Source of the DNA: a virus
DNA length: 25,300 nt
IMG/VR virus record: IMGVR_UViG_3300028364_000134
Coordinates: 1-25,300 of that record
Direction: 5' to 3' (one strand)
The translations under genes were made by a program, and so were the position numbers. Position 1 is the first letter of the stretch. Every line of letters begins with the position of its first letter. Positions 13,321 to 19,952 of the stretch are shown here, in pieces. The notes beneath the pieces were generated by a model. That model was given only the letters and a program-made list of their open reading frames with translations. It was not told where the DNA came from and searched no databases.

Positions 13321-13351
13321 CAAAAATACTAAATATTTATCTAAGATACAA
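13321..13351 (-). promoter_or_regulatory. Bacteroidota-type promoter
   Basis: Minus strand TTG-N20-TATTTTTG, 18 bases before the ATG of 12938-13303. A plus-strand promoter with the same spacing (TTG-N20-TATATTTA, 13363-13390) overlaps this intergenic region and points to the small gene at 13396. Confidence 0.75.
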
Positions 13352-13395
13352 GTTTTTACTTGACTTTATTAACCGTTTTACCTATATTTATTATT

Positions 13396-13512
13396 ATGAA
13401 ACATGAAAAAACTAAAATATCAGTGGCGTTAGATAAAGACCTTCTAAATAAATTAGAAGAAGGTAATTACAATAAATCTAAATTAATCGACTCACTACTT
13501 ACCGAACACTAA
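13396..13512 (+). CDS. ribbon-helix-helix-like DNA-binding protein, 38 residues
   Basis: MKHEKTKISVALDKDLLNKL followed by NKSKLIDSLLTEH has the strand-helix-helix outline of Arc/MetJ-type repressors, at about the minimum length. In the -1 frame the DNA continues with LKEELGIIVGPQTLTNFYRG, which looks like a helix-turn-helix. The gene may therefore once have been longer and lost its C-terminus by a frameshift. A plus-strand promoter lies just upstream. Confidence 0.55.
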   Translation: MKHEKTKISVALDKDLLNKLEEGNYNKSKLIDSLLTEH

Positions 13513-13602
13513 AAGAAGAACTAGGGATAATTGTTGGTCCACAAACTTTAACTAATTTTTATAGGGGTAAAACCAAAACCAATAAAATGAAATGTGGAAT
13601 TT

Positions 13603-14901
13603 CTAATATTCAAATTCAACTAAATACGCAATAGTACTTTGCTTTGAATTGTAAACAATGAACTCATCTTTTCTTAGACTAGGACCTTTTTTAGCATGAA
13701 CACTATCATAACCACCCTTTTTAACTTGTTCATTAATTCTATAACAACTAGAATCGTGTTTATCTTTAACTAATTGTTTACCGACACGCACATCAAACAA
13801 CCCTAAATATACACTACTAGTCCTATTACTACCACTAGCCCATCGGCCACCATTAGTATAACCCAATGATTTATCGGCTGATGACGCATAATATATTCCA
13901 TCATCCCACATGCTCCCAGTATGAACAGCACCTGAAGGTCTAATTAGCAATCCACTCTGTAAAATATTGAACCAATTTTCTGAGCGAGACCCATGCCAAT
14001 ATAATCTACGTTTTTTATTCTTAGCTAATTTTAAATCTTTATCAAAAAGTAACTGAGTTTCATTATTAATTGTTTTGTAAATTTGTCTAATTTTATGTGC
14101 GTTACTACCAGCCAATTTGTTAATCAACGCAATTTTTTCTGAATCAGTTTCCTCGGATACTTCAAGACCCATTTGTTCTAATATTGTAATTTCATCACCT
14201 CTTTGAGTGTCTTTAGTATCGTCATTAACCGTAACCGATTTTTGTTGTTTAAGTAATTTAACCTGACCAGCCATAGTGTCCAATGTATCTTGTTCACTAC
14301 TTAAAAATTCGTTTACCCATTTAATATCGGCATCGGTATCACTTGAATTAGCTAGATAATCACGTACATCTTTCATGTTTCTTGGTATAATCGTATATAA
14401 TTCGATTAATACTTTATTGAAACCCTTAACATCCATACCTTTAACAACCATAGCTGATGCCCTATCAATAACTTCCTGGGCCGCATTAACTTGGGTCTCG
14501 GTTACCGATTCTTGCGTAACTTTATAATTTTTCTGAATAGATTTATTCGCAAAAGACATTAAGTCATTAAATAAAGACCTTACCTTTTGGCATTTAATAT
14601 CAACGGTTTTACTATTTGAGGTGGAATTAATCGTTGGGTCTGAAACTGATTCAACTATCATATCTGTAACATCGGTATAACCCTTTCTTGGGTTAACTTT
14701 AGATTTATATACTTTGTTCCACTCATGCGAACTCTTATACACTGTAGTCATAGATTGACCTACACGACCGTATTCACACTTGATTTTGCCAGTACTTTCC
14801 TCTTCCATGATGTATACTTTATTACTCTGTGCCGTTGAACCATTATCAACTGATACGTGAATAAGCTTTGCATACCTAAGACCATTATCCCTTGTTATCA
14901 T
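13603..14901 (-). CDS. PARP1-like poly(ADP-ribose) polymerase (WGR + catalytic domain)
   Basis: 432 residues with the layout of the C-terminal half of eukaryotic PARP1. A WGR domain lies at about residues 25-85 (IKCEYGRVGQSMTTVYKSS). A helical regulatory region lies at about 105-290 (PRD-like, with KGFNKVLIELYTIIPRN), and an ART domain from about 298 to the end. The H-Y-E triad is visible: H303 in LYWHGSR, Y337 in GIYYASSADKS and E413 in RKDEFIVYNSKQ. It should bind NAD+ and attach ADP-ribose, possibly in chains, when its WGR domain senses DNA ends. Such enzymes are uncommon in phages. Its own promoter is at 14920-14950. The stop is TAG. Confidence 0.88.
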   Translation of the reverse strand: MITRDNGLRYAKLIHVSVDNGSTAQSNKVYIMEEESTGKIKCEYGRVGQSMTTVYKSSHEWNKVYKSKVNPRKGYTDVTDMIVESVSDPTINSTSNSKTVDIKCQKVRSLFNDLMSFANKSIQKNYKVTQESVTETQVNAAQEVIDRASAMVVKGMDVKGFNKVLIELYTIIPRNMKDVRDYLANSSDTDADIKWVNEFLSSEQDTLDTMAGQVKLLKQQKSVTVNDDTKDTQRGDEITILEQMGLEVSEETDSEKIALINKLAGSNAHKIRQIYKTINNETQLLFDKDLKLAKNKKRRLYWHGSRSENWFNILQSGLLIRPSGAVHTGSMWDDGIYYASSADKSLGYTNGGRWASGSNRTSSVYLGLFDVRVGKQLVKDKHDSSCYRINEQVKKGGYDSVHAKKGPSLRKDEFIVYNSKQSTIAYLVEFEY

Positions 14902-14919
14902 AATTTTTATATTAAGTTA

Positions 14920-14950
14920 CAAATATACTAATATTTTTTAAACTACACAA
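14920..14950 (-). promoter_or_regulatory. Bacteroidota-type promoter
   Basis: Minus strand TTG-N20-TATATTTG, 18 bases upstream of the PARP start codon. Confidence 0.8.
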
Positions 14951-14984
14951 GTTTTTTTAATATTTATTAAAAAACATTTATATT

Positions 14985-15164
14985 ATGGAAGAAATTAAAA
15001 AGTGGCTTAATGAAACTGGAATTACCAACTTAGGTTGGCTTGGTGGTTTTATAGTTGGTTTGGCTATTGGTTGGCCAATTATTGCTGGGTTCTGTTTGGG
15101 AATATTTGCTTGTCACAATTATGTTGTGATAAGAAATATAATTAAGACTAGAATCGAAAAATAA
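14985..15164 (+). CDS. small membrane protein
   Basis: 59 residues: a short amphipathic start (MEEIKKWLNETGITN), then a glycine-rich hydrophobic region of about 30 residues (LGWLGGFIVGLAIGWPIIAG...) that could form one long or two short spans, and a basic tail. The size and shape would fit a phage membrane-active peptide, but nothing identifies a function. A terminator follows directly. Confidence 0.6.
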   Translation: MEEIKKWLNETGITNLGWLGGFIVGLAIGWPIIAGFCLGIFACHNYVVIRNIIKTRIEK

Positions 15165-15165
15165 T

Positions 15166-15188
15166 AAAAGCCCCAATTCGGGGCTTTT
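15166..15188. terminator. bidirectional terminator
   Basis: AAAAGCCCC-AATTC-GGGGCTTTT with T runs on both strands, between the converging small membrane protein gene and the 2H phosphoesterase gene. Confidence 0.9.
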
Positions 15189-15690
15189 ATTTTATTATAC
15201 CTTTTTCAATCAACCTATGTAAGTATTTACTATGGTCTATTACTTTATCGTTACAATGACCTATAGACATGTGTAAACCATAATAAGGTCTACCAAGACC
15301 TAACTCGGTTCGAATTGCGTGTAAGCTCTCCCTAGCCTCTTCTGGGACTCTTAACCACCAATGACCAGTACTACCTTCATCATTTGAATCGGTTCTTGGT
15401 TCTAAATCGATTTCAACAGTTATTTCCTTACCGTGCCATTTGGTTTTAATTTCTTCCCATTTACCGTTGGTATCTGATTCTCTGTCATTAATAAATGTAA
15501 TGTGACCGTCTCTTAATGGTTTATTTAGTTTTAAATTAAATCTCCTATTAATAAACCAAGCATAATATTCTGGAACATCACCCTTAAAGATTACCATAGC
15601 AACCTTCTTCCAACTTGATTGGTTTTTATGTTTTTTGGTTCTGTCTGGTACATCAAATTTTATGACACCAACTAGTTTAATTATATTCAT
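15187..15690 (-). CDS. 2H phosphoesterase superfamily protein
   Basis: 167 residues with two H-x-(T/S) motifs spaced as in LigT/2H enzymes: H63-I-T in DGHITFIND and H140-M-S in GLHMSIGH. Members open or hydrolyse 2',3'-cyclic phosphates or cyclic oligonucleotides. In phages, relatives include the anti-CBASS enzyme Acb1, and others take part in RNA end repair. The sequence does not tell which substrate applies. A promoter (15695-15725) lies just before the start, and a truncated copy of its promoter and first 20 or so codons stands at 16664-16770. Confidence 0.72.
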   Translation of the reverse strand: MNIIKLVGVIKFDVPDRTKKHKNQSSWKKVAMVIFKGDVPEYYAWFINRRFNLKLNKPLRDGHITFINDRESDTNGKWEEIKTKWHGKEITVEIDLEPRTDSNDEGSTGHWWLRVPEEARESLHAIRTELGLGRPYYGLHMSIGHCNDKVIDHSKYLHRLIEKGIIK

Positions 15691-15694
15691 GATG

Positions 15695-15725
15695 CAAATA
15701 TAGAATAAAAAAATGACTTCTACAA
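15695..15725 (-). promoter_or_regulatory. Bacteroidota-type promoter
   Basis: Minus strand TTG-N20-TATATTTG, five bases upstream of the 2H phosphoesterase start codon. With that spacing the transcript would be nearly leaderless. Confidence 0.75.
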
Positions 15726-15739
15726 GAATTTCACATATT

Positions 15740-15756
15740 TATTTGTATAACAAATA
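15740..15756. promoter_or_regulatory. palindromic operator-like site
   Basis: TATTTGT-ATA-ACAAATA, a perfect palindrome ending nine bases before the ribbon-helix-helix gene at 15766. It suits autoregulation by that protein. A site with the same half-sites in opposite order lies at 16767-16781. Confidence 0.45.
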
Positions 15757-15765
15757 TTATACATT

Positions 15766-15915
15766 ATGAAAGAAGAAAAAAAAGATGTGGTATGGCCAAT
15801 TAGAATGTCACAAGAATTAAAGAATAAATTTAAAAAACATTGTGATGATAATGGTTATTCAATGAATAAATTAATTAAGATACTAATAGAAAAAGAATTT
15901 AAAAATGGTGAGTAA
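15766..15915 (+). CDS. ribbon-helix-helix (Arc-like) repressor
   Basis: 49 residues: a strand DVVWPIRMS, helix QELKNKFKKHCDDN, turn GYS and helix MNKLIKILIEKEF, the Arc/MetJ outline. The gene overlaps the next (HNH) gene by 11 bases, so the two are translated as a pair. A perfect palindrome lies directly upstream. It probably controls expression of the endonuclease operon. Confidence 0.7.
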   Translation: MKEEKKDVVWPIRMSQELKNKFKKHCDDNGYSMNKLIKILIEKEFKNGE

Positions 15916-16660
15916 AAAATGTGGTACGTGTGGTGAACTAAAATCAGTAACGGAATTTCATAAAAATAAAAAGAAAAAAGATGGTCACCATGGTACATGT
16001 AAAATGTGTAGAAAAAAGGAATGCAAAAAATATTATCAAGAGAATAAAAATGAAATTTTAAAAGTGGATAGAGATTCTTACGACAAAGAAATTAAAAAAA
16101 AATATTATGTAAATAATAAAAATGAGATATTAACTAAAATGAAGTTATATTATCAAGATAATAAAGAAGAATTAATTTCATATAAAAAAGTACATTATCA
16201 GAAAAATAAGAATGAGATATTAACTAAAATGAAGTTATATTATCAAGATAATAAAGATAAAATTACCTCATACCACCAAAATAGAAAATCATTAAGGAAC
16301 GAACATAAACGATATAAATATAAAAATGATATTCTATTTAATTTAAAAGAAACAGTGAAATCTAGAATTTATAATTCTTTTAGTAATGAAGGTTATTCTA
16401 AAAAATCAAGAACACATGAAATACTTGGTTGCTCGTATAAACAACTTAAAGAACACTTGGAAACACAGTTTGAGGATTGGATGACTTGGGATAATAAAGG
16501 AAATCCATCTGATGGTATTCTTGAACCTGATAAGACATAGGACATAGACCATATTATACGTCTTTCCTCATGCGAAACCGAGGTAGACGTAATTAGGTTA
16601 AACCACTATACCAATTTACAACCTTTATGCAGTTATTATAATAGAATAATTAAAAGGTGA
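15905..16660 (+). pseudogene. HNH endonuclease interrupted by a TAG codon
   Basis: The frame runs 251 codons but has TAG at codon 212 (16538-16540). Before it are a zinc motif (CGTCGE...CKMCRK), a Lys/Asn/Tyr-rich repeat region and a DNA-binding segment KKSRTHEILGCSYKQLKEHL. After it, in the same frame, comes the catalytic HNH part: DIDHIIRLSS...LNHYTNLQPLCSYYN. The related gene at 16809-17513 has Trp (TGG) at the aligned position (FGWEMDHII), so a single G to A change explains the stop. The truncated product would lack the nuclease core unless TAG is suppressed. Confidence 0.85.
16121..16257 (+). repeat. 47-bp direct repeat, 90-bp period
   Basis: The 47 bases at 16121-16167 recur exactly at 16211-16257, within the HNH pseudogene. 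They encode a repeated NEILTKMKLYYQDNK segment, part of a 30-residue internal repeat unit. Confidence 0.85.
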
Positions 16661-16663
16661 GTT

Positions 16664-16723
16664 CTTAGTTTTATCCTTTGGGTCAAATTTAATAACTCCA
16701 ACTAGTTTAATTGTATTCGCCAT
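16664..16723 (-). pseudogene. truncated copy of the 2H phosphoesterase 5' end
   Basis: Minus strand from the ATG at 16723 reads MANTIKLVGVIKFDPKDKTKN, clearly related to MNIIKLVGVIKFDVPDRTKK of the gene at 15187-15690. Homology stops at the 3' end of the HNH gene; both catalytic histidine motifs are absent. The promoter of the copy is kept at 16740-16770. Confidence 0.8.
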
Positions 16724-16739
16724 TACTATATATTTTTCA

Positions 16740-16770
16740 CAAATATAGTGAATTTATTTGACCTTTACAA
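16740..16770 (-). promoter_or_regulatory. Bacteroidota-type promoter of the truncated 2H copy
   Basis: Minus strand TTG-N20-TATATTTG. Overlapping it on the plus strand is TTG-N20-TATATTAT (16758-16788), which would serve the HNH gene at 16809. Confidence 0.7.
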
Positions 16771-16781
16771 ATATTATTTGT
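16767..16781. promoter_or_regulatory. palindromic operator-like site 2
   Basis: ACAAATA-T-TATTTGT, a perfect palindrome inside the divergent promoter region, built from the same heptamers as the site at 15740-15756. It may be a second target of the ribbon-helix-helix protein. Confidence 0.4.
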
Positions 16782-16808
16782 ATATTATTAAAATAAACTA
16801 GATTAATC

Positions 16809-17513
16809 ATGAAAAATAAGATTTGTTGTAAATGTAAATTGGATAAAGAATATTCCATGTACCATAAAGATAAAACACATAAAGATGGTTATAGGAGTAT
16901 ATGTAAATCTTGTGTTAAAATTTATGCCGATTCTAGATATGTAAAGGTCATTAAAAAAGATTCACCTAAAATTAACATTAAAGAGTATCGCAAACAATAT
17001 TATCTAGATAATAAAGATAAACTAAAATTAAAGAGTAGAGAATATTATAAAAATAATAAGGAATCCGTAAAATTAACTAAGATTAAATATAAACCTAAAA
17101 AGCGTATACAAGACAAGATTTATAGGGAAAATAATAAAACAAAACGAAACGAAAAAGAGCGTGAAAGAAGAATTAATGACCCACTATATAGACTAACCAC
17201 TAATACTAGAAAATTAATTCTGAAATCATTTAAAGATAAAAAATATTCAAAACAATCTAAAACTTATCAAATACTTGGGTGTTCTTATGATGAATTCAAA
17301 ACCCATATAGAATCACAATGGGAATCATGGATGAGTTGGGATAATTACGGGTTATATAATGGTGAATTAAATTTTGGTTGGGAGATGGACCACATAATAC
17401 CACTATCATCAGCGATAACTGAAGCTGAAGTTATTGAATTAAATCATTATAGTAACTTTCAACCTTTGTGTGGATATACAAATCGTTATATAAAAAAAGA
17501 CCTAATATATTAG
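16809..17513 (+). CDS. HNH homing endonuclease, intact
   Basis: 234 residues. N-terminal zinc motif (CCKCKLDKEY...CKSCVK), Lys/Asn/Tyr-rich linker, DNA-binding segment KQSKTYQILGCSYDEFKTHI, then the HNH core GWEMDHIIPLSS...LNHYSNFQPLCGYTNRYIKKDL. It is a paralogue of the interrupted gene at 15905-16660. The last codons lie within a perfect palindromic terminator. The gene is probably autonomous, with a plus-strand promoter at 16758-16788. Confidence 0.88.
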   Translation: MKNKICCKCKLDKEYSMYHKDKTHKDGYRSICKSCVKIYADSRYVKVIKKDSPKINIKEYRKQYYLDNKDKLKLKSREYYKNNKESVKLTKIKYKPKKRIQDKIYRENNKTKRNEKERERRINDPLYRLTTNTRKLILKSFKDKKYSKQSKTYQILGCSYDEFKTHIESQWESWMSWDNYGLYNGELNFGWEMDHIIPLSSAITEAEVIELNHYSNFQPLCGYTNRYIKKDLIY

Positions 17514-17523
17514 GTCTTTTTTA
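17492..17523. terminator. bidirectional terminator
   Basis: AAAAAAGACCTAAT followed by its complement ATTAGGTCTTTTTT forms a perfect palindrome with A and T runs. It serves the plus-strand HNH gene and the long minus-strand repair operon that converge here. Confidence 0.9.
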
Positions 17524-18273
17524 TTATGCCAACTTAAATTGACTTAGAAATTCCCTCAAGAAAGCATTCTTGGGTCCACCAACTTTCTCAACCCATTTTT
17601 CATAGTTAAGTTGATTCTTTTCCCCCAATTCCTTTATAACATTTTCACTTGGTTTCGTTCTAGAATAAGGGGGTGTTTCTTTTTCAAAATTCCCATACAA
17701 ATCCCTATTCCAAACTCTCTCATCAACTAGGAAAACAACAGCTGTAAGTGTGTTATTCAAGTCTGGCTCTCTAAATTCTGATATAAGAACATCATTTTCC
17801 TTAAGGGTGTCTCTATGTTTCTGTAATGAACCATACCACTTGTTATCCACATTTTCATTGGTGGTTCCACCATTTAATATGATGAATGTCTTGTCATATT
17901 TAGCCCACTTATTGTATAATTCAAATAGACCAGAAATACCACATGCGTTCTGACTATACTCAACAACGGCATGACCGAATTGAATACCCTTTTGAATTTC
18001 AGATATATTATATGGTACTAGACCGTACATTCTGTATTCTAGGAAGTATGGTGTTTTTCTTGGTGTTGAGTTATACTTAACCTTACATGACTTAAGTGCA
18101 TTTAAGAATTCAGCTTCTTCCAATAGGGGAAACTGAAAATAATGCTTCTCTTTAGAGTCATACCATTTAAGGGGCCACTCATTTAAGTCCATCACCCTTA
18201 TCTTAAAATCCAAACACCACTCGTATGCTGTTTTAGTAATTTTATCCTCTGTTTTTAAAAAATTGTAATCCAT
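17524..18273 (-). CDS. possible peptidyl-tRNA hydrolase II-like fold protein
   Basis: 249 residues, with about 80 N-terminal residues not recognised. The centre has YGLVPYNISEIQKGIQFGHAVVEY, then LYNKWAKYDKTFIILNGG. This recalls the Pth2 fold, in which a strand is followed by K..G.(I/A)..Q..HA and a KW...G....V strand. I recall phage proteins with the SEIQ-GIQ-GHA pattern, but activity on peptidyl-tRNA is not shown. It is the last gene of the operon with the DNA and RNA ligases, nine bases after its neighbour. Confidence 0.5.
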   Translation of the reverse strand: MDYNFLKTEDKITKTAYEWCLDFKIRVMDLNEWPLKWYDSKEKHYFQFPLLEEAEFLNALKSCKVKYNSTPRKTPYFLEYRMYGLVPYNISEIQKGIQFGHAVVEYSQNACGISGLFELYNKWAKYDKTFIILNGGTTNENVDNKWYGSLQKHRDTLKENDVLISEFREPDLNNTLTAVVFLVDERVWNRDLYGNFEKETPPYSRTKPSENVIKELGEKNQLNYEKWVEKVGGPKNAFLREFLSQFKLA

Positions 18274-18282
18274 GTTTTATAT

Positions 18283-18516
18283 TTAATGATTTCTAAATAT
18301 TCTGGTGTCACCAATGAATAAGTTTGGGTTATCCGCAATCCATTTTATCAACTTGTTCTGCATATCGATTGGCACTGGGTGACCGCTCATATACAATACG
18401 TCATTAACTATGTGAAATTCCTGACCACCTGGAAACTTAAGTTTCTGGTTGTAACCTTCTAATTGTATTTCTTTGTAATTCCTAAGTCTGAAGACTTGAT
18501 TCTCTATTTTTGCCAT
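18283..18516 (-). CDS. small uncharacterised protein
   Basis: 77 residues when started at MAKIENQVFRLRNYKE (18516); an upstream in-frame ATG would overlap the DNA ligase gene and is less likely. Contains KFPGGQEFHIVNDVLYMSGHPVP, probably a small beta fold. It lies between DNA ligase and the Pth2-like gene in the same operon. Function not recognised. Confidence 0.6.
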   Translation of the reverse strand: MAKIENQVFRLRNYKEIQLEGYNQKLKFPGGQEFHIVNDVLYMSGHPVPIDMQNKLIKWIADNPNLFIGDTRIFRNH

Positions 18517-18532
18517 TATCCTAATAATTTTT

Positions 18533-19948
18533 TTATTTAAGACCCATTGCGGAGTCATTTATTTTAATACATTCTTCTAGTGAATTAGCTTCCGTTTTAT
18601 CGTCTCTTAGTTCAACCACTGATGGATGAAGTGTTGAGTAACCCCCATCACTATTTTGTGATAAACCACAACATCTGATTTCAACTATAGAACCTAATAA
18701 CTTATCTTGGTTATTAGTCACATATCTCATCATATCTTCTTTCATACCAGCTGGATTTGTAGCTAATTTACCACAAGAACTTTCAGCGATTAATGTTGAT
18801 ATAACATCTTCATTCTTACTACCTTTAGTTCCATACTTAAACCCAACGATTTTAAGGTCTAAATCAATATTTAGCTTCATTTTTATAGAAGTGTTAGGTT
18901 TACCGTTTTTCCAAGTCGCTGTTGGTGCTTTAAGGATAGTTCCTTCTTCACCTCTTAATAAAATTTCTTGAAAGTGAGTCATAGCTTCTTCATAAGAATA
19001 TACTTTCTTACATTCAACAACTGAAACCCTTGTACAATTATTGATTGGGGTTCTATTAAATATATAATCTAATCTATCTTTATATTGAATATCAGATTTT
19101 TTGTTGAAGTAATCATCTAAAGTGATTGAATCCCATATGGTATATCTTATTTTGTCAACCGCTTCTTTATAGTTACCATGTTTTTTAGTGAATGCCATTT
19201 TTTTCTTAGCGGTTTCAGCATCACTCCTACCATTAACTTTACCCCCGCCTTCAATATCAACTATTGAAGCAATGATACCATTACTTGTATATCGGTTCAT
19301 TATCGAACCATCATCATTTAACATTGTCAATTCACCATTTAATACTCCATCACCAAATTTAGATAATTCTTGCACTAAAACAGAATCTACTGGGATAAAT
19401 GTAGTTTCACCTTGTCTTGATTCAAATTCTACTTCCCCATTTTGGATTATAGCATTTGCGTACCTCCCATCCATTTTTATATCACTATAAGCGTAATCAC
19501 ATTTATTGAATATGTCTCTAACCAATTTATCACTAAATGATTTAGCACCTTGATATGGGGTACTCTCAATTAAATTTGGTATCACTTTATTTATGTTTGA
19601 TGTTCCCATACCAATCTTAAGGTCTTTCTCGATAATACGCTCGATAATATATGCATTATTAACACTTACGGAGGATAATAAATGAGATAAGAAACCTATC
19701 GCAGAGTAACCACTAACTTTTCTAGTATAAATATCACTTAAAGCTTCTAGTGCCGAATCTAACCCCATCTCACCTCTAGGTGTTTCATATTCTGGGATTT
19801 GCTTTAGATAAAACTTAATTTTCTTAGAACAAGCCATATAAATAACTTCCTTTAATAAATCGTTGTCCTTATACTTTCTAAGGATATCCATCTTGGCGTT
19901 ACTACCACCCTCGGTGGCAATTTCATCTAATATTTCTTTTACATTCAT
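18533..19948 (-). CDS. ATP-dependent DNA ligase
   Basis: 471 residues from MNVKEILDEI, whose ATG lies four bases after the RNA ligase stop; the longer start at 19990 would overlap that gene. An N-terminal helical domain (about 1-145) precedes the nucleotidyltransferase core. There K158 in SDIKMDGRY accepts AMP, ESRQGE and NGELTML are motifs Ia and III, EEGTILK is motif IV and SIKMKLNID is motif V. An OB-fold follows. Size and domain order fit T4 gp30-type ligases, which seal nicks in replication and repair. Confidence 0.93.
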   Translation of the reverse strand: MNVKEILDEIATEGGSNAKMDILRKYKDNDLLKEVIYMACSKKIKFYLKQIPEYETPRGEMGLDSALEALSDIYTRKVSGYSAIGFLSHLLSSVSVNNAYIIERIIEKDLKIGMGTSNINKVIPNLIESTPYQGAKSFSDKLVRDIFNKCDYAYSDIKMDGRYANAIIQNGEVEFESRQGETTFIPVDSVLVQELSKFGDGVLNGELTMLNDDGSIMNRYTSNGIIASIVDIEGGGKVNGRSDAETAKKKMAFTKKHGNYKEAVDKIRYTIWDSITLDDYFNKKSDIQYKDRLDYIFNRTPINNCTRVSVVECKKVYSYEEAMTHFQEILLRGEEGTILKAPTATWKNGKPNTSIKMKLNIDLDLKIVGFKYGTKGSKNEDVISTLIAESSCGKLATNPAGMKEDMMRYVTNNQDKLLGSIVEIRCCGLSQNSDGGYSTLHPSVVELRDDKTEANSLEECIKINDSAMGLK

Positions 19949-19952
19949 ATAT

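Noticed and set aside
13363-13390. TATAAATA-type T4 late promoters on the opposite strand of the TATTTATA motifs
   Set aside because: In every case that orientation would transcribe away from the nearby gene and into antisense of tRNAs or genes, so the sense reading of the motif was preferred.
16538-16540. TAG reassigned to an amino acid, as in some Bacteroidota phages
   Set aside because: TAG ends the PARP-like gene, tnpA, tnpB and the gene at 2235-2480 at natural protein ends, so it works as a stop here. The codon in the HNH gene is better explained by TGG to TAG.
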